Source: Flavisolibacter amylovorans (lineage in GTDB: Bacteria > Bacteroidota > Bacteroidia > Chitinophagales > Chitinophagaceae). From it: a DNA stretch of 64,000 bases. Positions 17,298-25,003 of this stretch are shown in pieces. Within the stretch, counting starts at the first letter, position 1. Each line of letters opens with the position of its first letter. The DNA is taken from NCBI RefSeq assembly GCF_039541815.1, contig NZ_BAABGY010000015.1, positions 1 through 64,000 on the forward strand, written 5' to 3'. Below the pieces are notes generated by a model. The model had not been told where the DNA came from and did not search any database. It worked only from the letters and a program-made list of their open reading frames with translations. Position numbers and translations under genes: made by a program.

Positions 17298-20200
17298 ATG
17301 AGAAAGCTGATGCTTCTTCTCGCTGCCTGTTGTGCCCTCGGAACGGCTCAAGGCCAGCACATCTTCAACACCGGTAGCGGCGACTCGCTCTACCCCGTCA
17401 CCAACCGCCTCATGGAATACCCGGGTGGCTTCAACCACCGCACCTACCAGGAAGGCACCTCGGTGTTCGGCATGACCAAGGCCCAGAGTACCTATTATCT
17501 CGTCGGCGACTTCACGCACCTGGCGCCCAACCATGGCTCCGCACTGGTGGTGGACACCAACAGCAGCACCGTGCTCAATGCCGGCAAGTGGCGCGTCGAC
17601 GGCCTCGTGAAAACGGCCATCCCCGACGGGCAAGGCGGCTTCTACATCGGCGGCTCCTTCTCGCGTATCGGCGACTCGCTGCGCCGCAACCTGGCACAGG
17701 TGGATGCAGCCGGAAAGCCCACAGCCTGGCGCGCCGATGCCGACTCGGTGGTGAACACCCTGCTCCGGCGCAACGACACACTCTTCATCGGGGGTGCGTT
17801 CCGCAACATCAACAGCGCACCGCGGCATTGCTTCGCGATGTATGCGCTCGGCTCCAACGGCCTGCTCGCCAACGGAAGCGCTTTTTCGTTCACGCTGATG
17901 GGCGCCATCAACAGCCTCCTGCTGGTGCGCGACACCATCGTCTACGGCGGTGCCGACCATTCCAACGGCAACCGGAGCATCCGCAAATACAGCTTTAAGA
18001 ACGACAGCCACCTGGCCTGGCAGCTTGCCTTCAACGACTTTGCCGAGGTGCGGCAGATGGCACTGAGTGCCGACTCGGCCACGCTGATCTACGGAGGCTA
18101 CTATAACGGCGAATTCATCAAGGGCGTCAACTACGCTACCGGCACGCAGCGGTACTTCATCAACGTGTCGATGTACTGGCCCGAAAGTCCTACGAGCGGC
18201 AGCGTGCTGGGCCTGGGCGTGCTGGGCAACAAGGCCTATGCTGCAGGCAACTTCGAGCACGTGCTGCCCAGCCTCGGGGGCACGCTCAACCGCAAGGGCT
18301 TCTTTGCCTTCAACCCGCACACCGGGGCAGTGTTCAATGATAACCTCAACCTCGACTGGTACCCCTCCTTCCTCCTTACGCGGGGCAACAAGCTGTACCT
18401 GAGCGGGCTGTTCAACACCGTCAACGGTACGCCGCGCACGCACTTCGCTGCCGTAGACACCGGTACGCTGCAGCTCAACGCGCTGCAGTTCGCTCCTTCA
18501 GATGCCCTCACTGCGCTGGCCTTTTCGGGCAACAATGCCTACGTGGCCGGCACCTTCTCCGGCATCTACGCTGTGCGGCGGAACGGCTTTGCCGCCATCG
18601 ACTCCGCCACCCGGGCGGTGCTTCCCTGGAGCCCGGTCAATACCGAGTTTCGCGAGAACCGCCGGATGATGGTGCGGGGCGATTCGCTCTTCGTGTTCGG
18701 CTGGAAGTCGCGCTGGAATACGAACTGCATCATCGAGCCCTTCACGCTCCTGAAGATCTACAACCGGCACACGGGCATCGAGTACAGCGTTCCCAATGCG
18801 CTGGCCAGCTTACGGATCGCCGACTGCGTCATCGACGGCAACTACCTCTACGTGACGCAGAACCGGCGCCTGCAGCGCTATGTGCTGCCATCGCTCACCC
18901 TCGACGCGGGATGGGGGTATACGTGGCTATCGCCGGCCAACGAGCACCAGCCGAACCACATCGTGGTCGACAGCCACAAGGTGTATACGGTGGGCGATAC
19001 GCGCTACCGCTACATCTGCAACGGCTTCGGTCCCAAGCGCGCCATCCTGGGCGTATACAGTAAAACTACGGGCGTCATGGAGTCCTGGTATCCCTACGAG
19101 GGCACCAACCCCGATTACGACCAGCCGCGCTTCGAGCGCGCCGTGCTGAGCGGCGACCGCCTCTTCGTGCAGGGTATCTTCGACAAGCTTAACGGCCAGA
19201 CCCGCCGCAACTTCGCGGCCCTCAACGTGACCACCGGTGCGCTCACGCCCTGGCAAACGACCTTCGGCCGCACCGAATACAACCAGGGCGGGCTCGTATT
19301 CAACGGCTTCGAGTTCACCTCCGAGCTGAAGATCTACAACGGGCGGCTCTGGGTAGGCGCCGACATCACGCGCCTTACCGACGGTTCCACCTTCCCCGGC
19401 TTCGGCGCCATCGACACGGTGAGCGGCGCGCTTACGACGCCTTTCTCCGTGCGCACGTCGGTGTACAGCGAGGCCCCGGTCTATTCGAACCGCGGCGCGC
19501 GCGCCTTTGTGCTGGGCGACGATGAGCTGACGCTGGCCGGCTCCTTCGACTCGGTGAACGCCCGCGCCTATACCAACTTCGCGCGCTTCAACTTCAACCC
19601 GGCCAACCCGGTAGCCGTTTCGGTATGCTCGGGCAGTAGCATCAGCATGGCGTCCCAGCTCGGCGGCAGCAGCTACCAGTGGCAGGTGAACAACGGCAGC
19701 GGCTTCGTCAACATCGCCAACGGCGGCACTTACAGCGGCGCTACCGGTCCCACGCTCACGATATCGGACATCCCTGAAAGCTTCGCCAACTACCAGTTCC
19801 GCGCGGTCGTGAACGGCACGCCGACGGTACCGTACTTCCTCGCCCTCAACATCGCGCCCCAGCCGGCAACGATCACGGCGGCCGGCACCACTACCTTCTG
19901 CCAGGGCGGCTCGGTGCTGCTTTCGTCGTCGGCGACGGGGCAGCGCAACCAATGGTACCGCAACGGCAATATGGTGCCGAACGCAGCCGCCGTCAGCTAC
20001 GCCGCCACGCTTACCGGTAGTTATACGGTACGGGTGCTGCAGGACGGCTGCTACAGCCAGGCTTCCAACGTCATCGACGTAACGGCCCACCCGGCCCCGC
20101 TGGTCGGTGTGTTTGCCAATACCCCCGCGCTCTGCTCCGGCAATTCGACGCAGGTGTTTGCGAGCGGCGCCAGCACGTATAGCTGGAGCCCCGCCACGGG

Positions 20201-20858
20201 CCTCAATGCCACCACGGGCCCGAGCGTTACGGCAACCCCCGCCACCACTACGACCTATACCGTCACCGGCACGGCCAACGGCTGCAGCGCCAGCCAGAAC
20301 GTAACCATCTCGGTAACGCCTTCGGTAACTCCCACGATCAACATCACCTATACGGGCTGCCCGTCGGGCACGATCGTCTTCAATGCCACCACTACGAACC
20401 TCGCCGGCGGCACGGTGCAGTGGTACCGCAACAACATCCCGATGAATACCGGCAACAGCTTTACGGTGACGGGGGCCACCAACGGCACGCAGGTGTATGC
20501 GCGGCTCACCTCGGGCGCCGTATGCGCCAACCCGCAAAGCGTGAACTCGCAGACGGTGACGCTGAGCTGCATCACGGTAACGGCGGTACCCAACATCGAG
20601 GGCGTGGAGGATTTCCGCCTGGCGCCCAATCCCACCCCGGGGCCGCTGCAGGTGCTGCTGCGCCTGAACACCGCGAAGAAGGTATCGTTTGAGATACTGG
20701 ACGCCACCGGCAGCGTGCTCCGTACCGTGCCCCCTGCGCTGCTTTCCGGAAGCGCGTCGCGCCGCCTCGACCTCGGTGCTTTGCCGCAGGGACTGTATTA
20801 CCTGCGCACCACCATCGGCGGCAGGAGCTTCCTGGAGAAAGTGATCGTGCAACGGTAG
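17298..20858 (+). CDS. Large secreted delta-60/beta-propeller-like protein with T9SS sorting domain
   Basis: A 1186-residue exported protein. Signal peptide MRKLMLLLAACCALGTAQGQ. Residues 25-770 contain recurring units of the form F-x-x-I-N-G-x-x-R-x-x-F-A-x-V-D (for example FNTVNGTPRTHFAAVDTG and FDKLNGQTRRNFAALNV), typical of delta-60-like propeller repeats. Two or three Ig-like or PKD-like domains follow (SYQWQVNNGSGF, NQWYRNGNMV, TYSWSPATGL, VQWYRNNIPM). The last 80 residues (DFRLAPNPTPGPLQVLL, ending FLEKVIVQR) are a type A T9SS C-terminal sorting domain, so it should be secreted or attached to the cell surface. Likely roles are adhesion or surface structure. Confidence 0.9.
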   Translation: MRKLMLLLAACCALGTAQGQHIFNTGSGDSLYPVTNRLMEYPGGFNHRTYQEGTSVFGMTKAQSTYYLVGDFTHLAPNHGSALVVDTNSSTVLNAGKWRVDGLVKTAIPDGQGGFYIGGSFSRIGDSLRRNLAQVDAAGKPTAWRADADSVVNTLLRRNDTLFIGGAFRNINSAPRHCFAMYALGSNGLLANGSAFSFTLMGAINSLLLVRDTIVYGGADHSNGNRSIRKYSFKNDSHLAWQLAFNDFAEVRQMALSADSATLIYGGYYNGEFIKGVNYATGTQRYFINVSMYWPESPTSGSVLGLGVLGNKAYAAGNFEHVLPSLGGTLNRKGFFAFNPHTGAVFNDNLNLDWYPSFLLTRGNKLYLSGLFNTVNGTPRTHFAAVDTGTLQLNALQFAPSDALTALAFSGNNAYVAGTFSGIYAVRRNGFAAIDSATRAVLPWSPVNTEFRENRRMMVRGDSLFVFGWKSRWNTNCIIEPFTLLKIYNRHTGIEYSVPNALASLRIADCVIDGNYLYVTQNRRLQRYVLPSLTLDAGWGYTWLSPANEHQPNHIVVDSHKVYTVGDTRYRYICNGFGPKRAILGVYSKTTGVMESWYPYEGTNPDYDQPRFERAVLSGDRLFVQGIFDKLNGQTRRNFAALNVTTGALTPWQTTFGRTEYNQGGLVFNGFEFTSELKIYNGRLWVGADITRLTDGSTFPGFGAIDTVSGALTTPFSVRTSVYSEAPVYSNRGARAFVLGDDELTLAGSFDSVNARAYTNFARFNFNPANPVAVSVCSGSSISMASQLGGSSYQWQVNNGSGFVNIANGGTYSGATGPTLTISDIPESFANYQFRAVVNGTPTVPYFLALNIAPQPATITAAGTTTFCQGGSVLLSSSATGQRNQWYRNGNMVPNAAAVSYAATLTGSYTVRVLQDGCYSQASNVIDVTAHPAPLVGVFANTPALCSGNSTQVFASGASTYSWSPATGLNATTGPSVTATPATTTTYTVTGTANGCSASQNVTISVTPSVTPTINITYTGCPSGTIVFNATTTNLAGGTVQWYRNNIPMNTGNSFTVTGATNGTQVYARLTSGAVCANPQSVNSQTVTLSCITVTAVPNIEGVEDFRLAPNPTPGPLQVLLRLNTAKKVSFEILDATGSVLRTVPPALLSGSASRRLDLGALPQGLYYLRTTIGGRSFLEKVIVQR

Positions 20859-20894
20859 GGAATGTCGAATAATGAACAAGGAATGATGAATGAA
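20859..20894. repeat. Word array GAATAATGAA / GAATGATGAA
   Basis: Degenerate words begin one base after the TAG stop codon. An inverted counterpart (TTCGATATTCC, ATATTCGATATTC) lies near 21079-21115. The gap 20859-21249 otherwise contains two terminators and the family E array 21167-21200. Confidence 0.5.
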
Positions 20895-20922
20895 GAAGGA
20901 GGGCCGGTGGCCCTCCTTTTTT
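20895..20922 (+). terminator. Intrinsic terminator after the T9SS protein
   Basis: AAGGAGGGCC and GGCCCTCCTT pair, followed by a T6 tract. Confidence 0.85.
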
Positions 20923-21166
20923 GTGTTCGGGAGGGGAGAGAAAGAACGCAGATTCTTATGATCTGTACGATCAACGCGGATGCAGCAAGAATATGCTTGC
21001 CGACCTGGCTGGAAAGCCGGGGCGTACGATCACACGGTACGATAGGGACTGCCCGCCGCAACAACTCCATCATTCACCGCTTCGATATTCCTTGTTCCAT
21101 ATTCGATATTCTCTCTTTTCCTGTTCGTCAACATCGGCGGGAGCTCACATGCTTACACTGCTCAAC

Positions 21167-21200
21167 CGATCTGACATCATCACATCAGAGATCTGACATC
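21167..21200. repeat. Word array of GATCTGACATCA type (family E)
   Basis: GATCTGACATC appears twice around ATCACATCAGA. It abuts the terminator of the glycine-zipper gene. Confidence 0.6.
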
Positions 21201-21201
21201 A

Positions 21202-21229
21202 AAAAGCCCCCGCCAGAGGCGGGGGCTTA
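21202..21229 (-). terminator. Intrinsic terminator of the glycine-zipper lipoprotein gene
   Basis: AAGCCCCCGCC and GGCGGGGGCTT form a perfect stem; on the minus strand it is followed by TTTTT. It lies about 20 bases past the stop codon. Confidence 0.85.
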
Positions 21230-21249
21230 CTATAAAGGATGGTGACCAA

Positions 21250-21867
21250 TTACTGCTGGATCTGGATGCGACCGTCGTTCTTGTCTTGCTTGCGGCCGAT
21301 CACATAGCCACCGCCGGCTCCGATCACTGCGCCGATCACGGCACCGGCGCCACGGTTCTTTTTGTTCAGGATCGCACCACCGGCTGCACCGGCTACGCCA
21401 CCGATGATGGCACCTTTAGCGGCCTTGCTCATGCCTTTTTTCTCTTCGGCCTTGGCGGTGTTCTCCGATTCGGAGCTTACCGAACCCTGGTCGGAGCCTG
21501 CCGAGGTACCGCTGCCCGAGGAGGCAGTAGAACTACCGGAAGAAGCCGGGGTGGAGCTGGGCTCCGGAGAAGAGGTACGGGTGGGCGTGCGGCGTGCGGT
21601 AGCGCGGGCCGGGGCCTGCACATAGCGGGTTACGGTGCGTACGCGGGGCGCAGCGGCAGCCACTTCGGTCTTCTGTGCTTCCAGTTCGTTATCGATGATG
21701 AGGGGCTTCTGCGCAGCGGCCATCTTGGCGGCGTTATAGTCGGCAAGACCGGCGGTATCCAGTGCATTCGTTACAGGAGCAGCGGCCGAAGTCGCAGGGA
21801 GTTCGGGCGTGTTGTTACAGGCAACGAGCAGGGCGGCAGAGGAGAGGATAAGTACAAATTTTTTCAT
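21250..21867 (-). CDS. Glycine-zipper (YMGG-like) lipoprotein, paralogue 1
   Basis: A 205-residue lipoprotein: MKKFVLILSSAALLVAC gives lipobox LVAC. A Thr/Ser/Pro-rich, probably disordered middle (residues 75-135) separates a short N-terminal motif (LDTAGLADYNAAK) from a C-terminal glycine zipper (GAIIGGVAGAAGGAILNKKN, then AGAVIGAVIGAGGGYVIGRKQ). The zipper should insert in or lie against a membrane. The protein at 54165-54707 shares both the DTAGLA-x-Y-x-A-x-K motif and the zipper, so the two are paralogues. Role unknown; envelope integrity is likely. Confidence 0.85.
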   Translation of the reverse strand: MKKFVLILSSAALLVACNNTPELPATSAAAPVTNALDTAGLADYNAAKMAAAQKPLIIDNELEAQKTEVAAAAPRVRTVTRYVQAPARATARRTPTRTSSPEPSSTPASSGSSTASSGSGTSAGSDQGSVSSESENTAKAEEKKGMSKAAKGAIIGGVAGAAGGAILNKKNRGAGAVIGAVIGAGGGYVIGRKQDKNDGRIQIQQ

Positions 21868-21996
21868 AGATCGTTTTTTAAGGTTGTTTGACCCCTAATT
21901 GCCGAAATCATGCCGATGAACCCTTTCGCTTGTTAAAGAATTGCAGTAGCAGATGCCTTTAAGAAAGCGTTTTGTTAAGGGGGTCGCTTCGCTCCG

Positions 21997-22031
21997 TTTA
22001 TTTGTCTATTGGTCTATTAGTTTATTAGTAA
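21997..22031. repeat. Word array TTTATTTGTCTATTGG (family G)
   Basis: 9-base words followed by GTTTACAGGGG, as at 15050-15100. Confidence 0.6.
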
Positions 22032-22070
22032 GGCCTCGTTTACAGGGGAAGATTCATTGCGATACTTGAA

Positions 22071-22124
22071 GGTCATTGCGAGGAGCGTCCCTGCCGCAGG
22101 CAAGGGACTGACGAATCAATCTCC
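22071..22124. repeat. Dispersed repeat containing GGTCATTGCGAGGAGCG ... AATCAATCTCC
   Basis: The outer words TCATTGCGAGGAGCG and GA(A)TCAATCTCC frame a CTGCCGCAGGCAAGGG palindrome. Repeats with these outer words are known from many unrelated bacterial genomes (from memory). The gap 21868-22342 holds only repeats of this kind. Confidence 0.5.
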
Positions 22125-22189
22125 AGCGCCACGCGGAGGGGTCGTTTGCCGCGACGCACATTGGCTGAAGACATGGGCTGACGCATATC

Positions 22190-22240
22190 GAAAACCCACG
22201 CCCCTCGACAAGTTCGGGATGGCCGCCGTAGGGTGGTTGC
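22190..22240. repeat. Dispersed hairpin repeat (family C), second copy
   Basis: AAAACCCACGCCCCTCGACA, then AGTTCGGGATGGCCGCCGTAGGGTGGTTG, matches 12011-12060 in the same orientation. Confidence 0.55.
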
Positions 22241-22308
22241 GCACCTATAGCACCGTAATATTCTCCAAAAATTATTTGTGATTTGAAAGCCGTGTCGTGC
22301 GTCAGCCC

Positions 22309-22340
22309 AAATCTGAAATCCGAAATCCGAGATCTGACAT
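22309..22340. repeat. Word array AAATCTGAAATCCGAAATCC (family E)
   Basis: The array stops two bases before the TCA that encodes the stop codon of the permease gene on the minus strand. Confidence 0.6.
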
Positions 22341-22342
22341 CC

Positions 22343-23443
22343 TCACTCCTGTTTCTTCCGCTTAAAGAGGTTCTTGATCTTCTTCTTCAGCCCGCCGTCT
22401 TCTTTCTTGTCTTGCCCCAGCAGGTAGCCGTAGGGCTGCAGCGGCTCCACGTGGTCGCATACGATCTTGAAGATGCCGACGAGCGGGATCGCGAGGATCA
22501 TGCCGGGGATGCCCCAGAGCTGCTCGCCCGCCACGATGCCCACGATGGTGAACAGGGGATTGATATTGACCTCGGCGCCCACCACGAGGGGCTCGAGAAT
22601 ATAGGTCTGGATGAACTGCACCAGCGCGTAGGTGATGAGGATGCCGATCAGGATGCTGCTGTCGCCGCCCTGCGCGAGGGCCATGCCGGCCGTGAGCAGC
22701 GTACCGGTGATGTTACCGACAAACGGCACGATCTCGAGTACGCCGCAGAGCACCGCAAAGAAGATCGCGTTCTTGACGCCGGCCACCGAGAAACCAATGC
22801 CGTACATCACCCAGAGGCTTACGATCATCATGGCCATGCCCGTGAGGTATTTCTGCGTCACCTTCTGGATACCGCCCAGTGCATCCTCCGCGGTGTGCTT
22901 CTCGCTATACGGCACGAGGCGCAGCAGGGTTCGCCGCAAGCGGTCGCGGTAATAGAGCATGAGAAAGATATACACCAGCACCAGCACCGTACTGGCCAGG
23001 ATGGAACCGGCGCCGGCAAGCAGCCCGGTGATGATCTTGCCGGTGCGGCCGGGTGAGCCTTTTTGCTGCTCCTTGATCATCTGGTCCTGCTTCTGCGGGG
23101 AGATCCCGCCCTTTTCGCTGATATAGGCCTGGATGTCCTGAAACTTCTTCGTGAGCTGCTGCTCGATCTTGGCGGCGTCGTCGGTAAACCCGGAGAACTG
23201 CCAGGAGATGAAGAAGATGAACAGCCCGATCACGGCCACCACGGTGAGCGTAGCCAGCAGGCAGGCCAGCCCGCGGCCGAGCCCCTTTCGCTGCAGCCCG
23301 CGCGCCATCGGCATCAGCAACATGGCCAGCAGGGCGGCGAAGGTGAGCGGCACCAGGAAGGGGCGCGCATACACCAGGATGAGGACGAGCAACACCAGTA
23401 CCGCGAGTACGGCCATGGTGCGGTAGATCTTACGTTCGGGCAT
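22343..23443 (-). CDS. AI-2E family transporter (PerM/YdiK-like), paralogue 1
   Basis: A 366-residue inner-membrane protein. The start MPERKIYRTMAVLAVL is chosen because the longer frame adds 44 residues with no similarity and crosses the likely promoter. Topology fits the family: two close N-terminal helices (residues 10-55), one near 75, a soluble central part (about 100-170), then a five-helix C-terminal block with the conserved PFVGNITGTLLTAGMA and LEPLVVGAEVNINPLFTIVGIVAGEQLWGIPGMILAIPL motifs spread over positions 250-330. Members move small organic molecules or ions; few substrates are proven. The C-terminus is strongly basic. A second copy is at 51165-52385. Confidence 0.88.
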   Translation of the reverse strand: MPERKIYRTMAVLAVLVLLVLILVYARPFLVPLTFAALLAMLLMPMARGLQRKGLGRGLACLLATLTVVAVIGLFIFFISWQFSGFTDDAAKIEQQLTKKFQDIQAYISEKGGISPQKQDQMIKEQQKGSPGRTGKIITGLLAGAGSILASTVLVLVYIFLMLYYRDRLRRTLLRLVPYSEKHTAEDALGGIQKVTQKYLTGMAMMIVSLWVMYGIGFSVAGVKNAIFFAVLCGVLEIVPFVGNITGTLLTAGMALAQGGDSSILIGILITYALVQFIQTYILEPLVVGAEVNINPLFTIVGIVAGEQLWGIPGMILAIPLVGIFKIVCDHVEPLQPYGYLLGQDKKEDGGLKKKIKNLFKRKKQE

Positions 23444-23550
23444 GTACGCAGTTGTTAAAATTCCGTACCAGCCGGGCCGTATCACACCCACGCAGGGGGC
23501 CCGTTCGACGAGGTCGATGGGGTCATCGATAGAATTTAGCATTGAGCCCC

Positions 23551-23580
23551 TTGCAGTTGCGTCAGACTGACGCACCTTTG
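23551..23580 (+). promoter_or_regulatory. Promoter of the peroxiredoxin gene with an embedded perfect palindrome
   Basis: A TTG (23551-23553) is separated by 19 bases from CACCTTTG (23573-23580), close to the Bacteroidota TTG - TAnnTTTG pattern, and the ATG follows 16 bases later. Between the two elements lies GCGTCAGACTGACGC (23559-23573), a perfect 7-bp inverted repeat around one base. Its position fits an operator; the regulator is unknown and it does not look like a PerR or OxyR box. Confidence 0.5.
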
Positions 23581-23596
23581 CGCCTCGAAAAATACC

Positions 23597-24157
23597 ATGA
23601 ACAATATGAACAAGACCTTATCCCTGGGCGCACAATTCCCCGACTTCACCAAGAAAGCCGTTGTTTCGATCGAGAAAGGAAAAGAGTTCTATGACCTCAA
23701 CTCCGAAGAGATCCGCAACTCCGGCAAGTGGATGGTGATGTTCTGGTGGCCGAAAGATTTCACCTTCGTTTGCCCCACCGAGATCGCCGAATTCAACAAA
23801 GCCTACACCGACTTCGAAGACCGCGACACCATCCTGATCGGCGCATCCACCGACTCCGAGTTCGTGCATGCCGCCTGGCGCCGCGACCATGAGGACCTGC
23901 GCGACCTCCGCTTCCCCATGCTGGCCGACACCTCCAAGTCGCTGGCCACCGAGCTCGGCATCCTCGAGCAGAACGAGAAGGTTGCCTACCGCGCCACCTT
24001 CATCGTAGACCCCCAGGGCACCATCCGCTGGGTATCGCTGTACGACCTCAACGTTGGCCGCAACGTGAAGGAAGTGCTGCGCGTACTCGACGCCCTGCAA
24101 ACCGACGAGCTCTGCCCCTGCAACTGGACCAAAGGCGAAGCTACGCTCACCGCATAA
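23597..24157 (+). CDS. ahpC: Typical 2-Cys-like peroxiredoxin (AhpC/TSA family)
   Basis: A 186-residue thiol peroxidase that reduces H2O2, alkyl hydroperoxides and possibly peroxynitrite. The peroxidatic cysteine is Cys59 in DFTFVCPTEI, and the conserved Arg lies in the YRATFIVDP region. The C-terminus carries two cysteines two apart (Cys173, Cys175 in ELCPCNW), a C-x-C arrangement rather than the single resolving Cys of classic AhpC; this resembles mycobacterial-type AhpC. An AhpD-like protein is encoded 205 bases downstream and no AhpF flavoprotein is near, so AhpD is the probable reductant. A terminator closes the gene. Confidence 0.9.
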   Translation: MNNMNKTLSLGAQFPDFTKKAVVSIEKGKEFYDLNSEEIRNSGKWMVMFWWPKDFTFVCPTEIAEFNKAYTDFEDRDTILIGASTDSEFVHAAWRRDHEDLRDLRFPMLADTSKSLATELGILEQNEKVAYRATFIVDPQGTIRWVSLYDLNVGRNVKEVLRVLDALQTDELCPCNWTKGEATLTA

Positions 24158-24184
24158 GAAAAAGCGCCCCCGGGCGCTTTTTTG
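24158..24184 (+). terminator. Intrinsic terminator after the peroxiredoxin gene
   Basis: AAAAGCGCCC and GGGCGCTTTTTT form a perfect stem with a T tract, starting at the stop codon. Confidence 0.85.
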
Positions 24185-24220
24185 ATGTCAGATCTCGGAT
24201 GTGATGATCTCAGATCTGTC
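24184..24220. repeat. Word array GTCAGATCTCGGATGTGATG (family E)
   Basis: Degenerate GATCTCGGAT-like words directly after the peroxiredoxin terminator. Confidence 0.6.
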
Positions 24221-24286
24221 TAAAGCCCGGACATTTCCTCCCTTTCCTTCCATCCTCGAATGTCGTAGGAAATGCCCGAACGAAAA

Positions 24287-24348
24287 GAGATCTCAGATCC
24301 GCGATCACAGATCTGAGATCGGACCTGGAATCTGAAATCACAAATCAA
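24287..24348. repeat. Word array of GATCTCAGATCCGCGATCAC type (family E)
   Basis: About six degenerate words ending 14 bases before the AhpD-like start codon, so the array forms most of that gene's leader. Confidence 0.7.
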
Positions 24349-24362
24349 AAATACTCTCTAGT

Positions 24363-24956
24363 ATGTTATTTGGAAATACCGCCTCTGCTGCCCCGGCCGC
24401 GGAGCAATTACTGAAAGACCTTGGCCTGGAGCCCGTGCTCCCGCCCCGGCTGCAGGCGCTTGCCGATGCCGACAGCCGCTACCTGAAAGACCTCAAGATG
24501 AACGTGAGCACCGCCCTCGCCGCCGAGAGCCTCGGTGAGAAAGCCGCCCGCCTCATCGCCGTTGCCGTTGCGGTCAATGAAAAACACGAAGGGCTCCGCG
24601 AAGCCTTCGCTGCCTCCGCCCGCGCCGCCGGCGCCACCGATGCCGAGATCGCCGAAGCGGTGGCCTGCACCAGCCTGATGAACGCCAACAACGTGTACTA
24701 CCGCTTCCGCCACTTCATGCACGAGGAGTTTTACGACAAAGCGCCCGCCGGCATCCGCATGAGCATCATGGCTTCACCGGCAATGGGTAAGGAGTTGTTC
24801 GAGCTCATCAGCCTTGCCGTGAGCGCCATCAACGGCTGCGAGCTCTGCGTTACCTCGCACGAGAAGGCCCTCATCGGGCACGGCACCGAGAAGCAGCGCA
24901 TCCATGATGCCGTACGCTTGGCAGCCGTGCTGAAGAGCCTCGCTGTGCTCCTGTAA
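24363..24956 (+). CDS. AhpD-like carboxymuconolactone decarboxylase family protein
   Basis: A 197-residue all-helical protein with the AhpD active site: Cys159 and Cys162 in NGCELCVTSHEKAL, with the neighbouring His166 and an upstream Glu. AhpD passes electrons, usually from a lipoylated partner, to AhpC. The N-terminal half (LLKDLGL, NVSTALAAESLGEKAARLIAVAVAV) is a second helical module as in true AhpD. Its place behind the peroxiredoxin gene, each with its own leader and terminator, supports a shared antioxidant task. Other CMD proteins act on unrelated substrates, but the C-x-x-C-x-x-x-H site argues for the redox role. Confidence 0.88.
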   Translation: MLFGNTASAAPAAEQLLKDLGLEPVLPPRLQALADADSRYLKDLKMNVSTALAAESLGEKAARLIAVAVAVNEKHEGLREAFAASARAAGATDAEIAEAVACTSLMNANNVYYRFRHFMHEEFYDKAPAGIRMSIMASPAMGKELFELISLAVSAINGCELCVTSHEKALIGHGTEKQRIHDAVRLAAVLKSLAVLL

Positions 24957-24970
24957 GCGTATGCAGGCCA

Positions 24971-25003
24971 CAAAAAAACCGCAGCCTTCGCTGCGGTTTT
25001 TTT
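24971..25003. terminator. Bidirectional terminator between convergent genes
   Basis: AAAAAAACCGCAGC and GCTGCGGTTTTTTT pair around a TTC loop. Tracts on both sides let it serve both strands, and it overlaps the stop codon of the GDPD gene by two bases. Confidence 0.9.

Noticed and set aside
18927..20879. Minus-strand open frame of 650 codons opposite the T9SS protein
   Set aside because: Mirror of a highly biased coding sequence; no signal peptide or motif, and the plus strand has a signal peptide and sorting domain.
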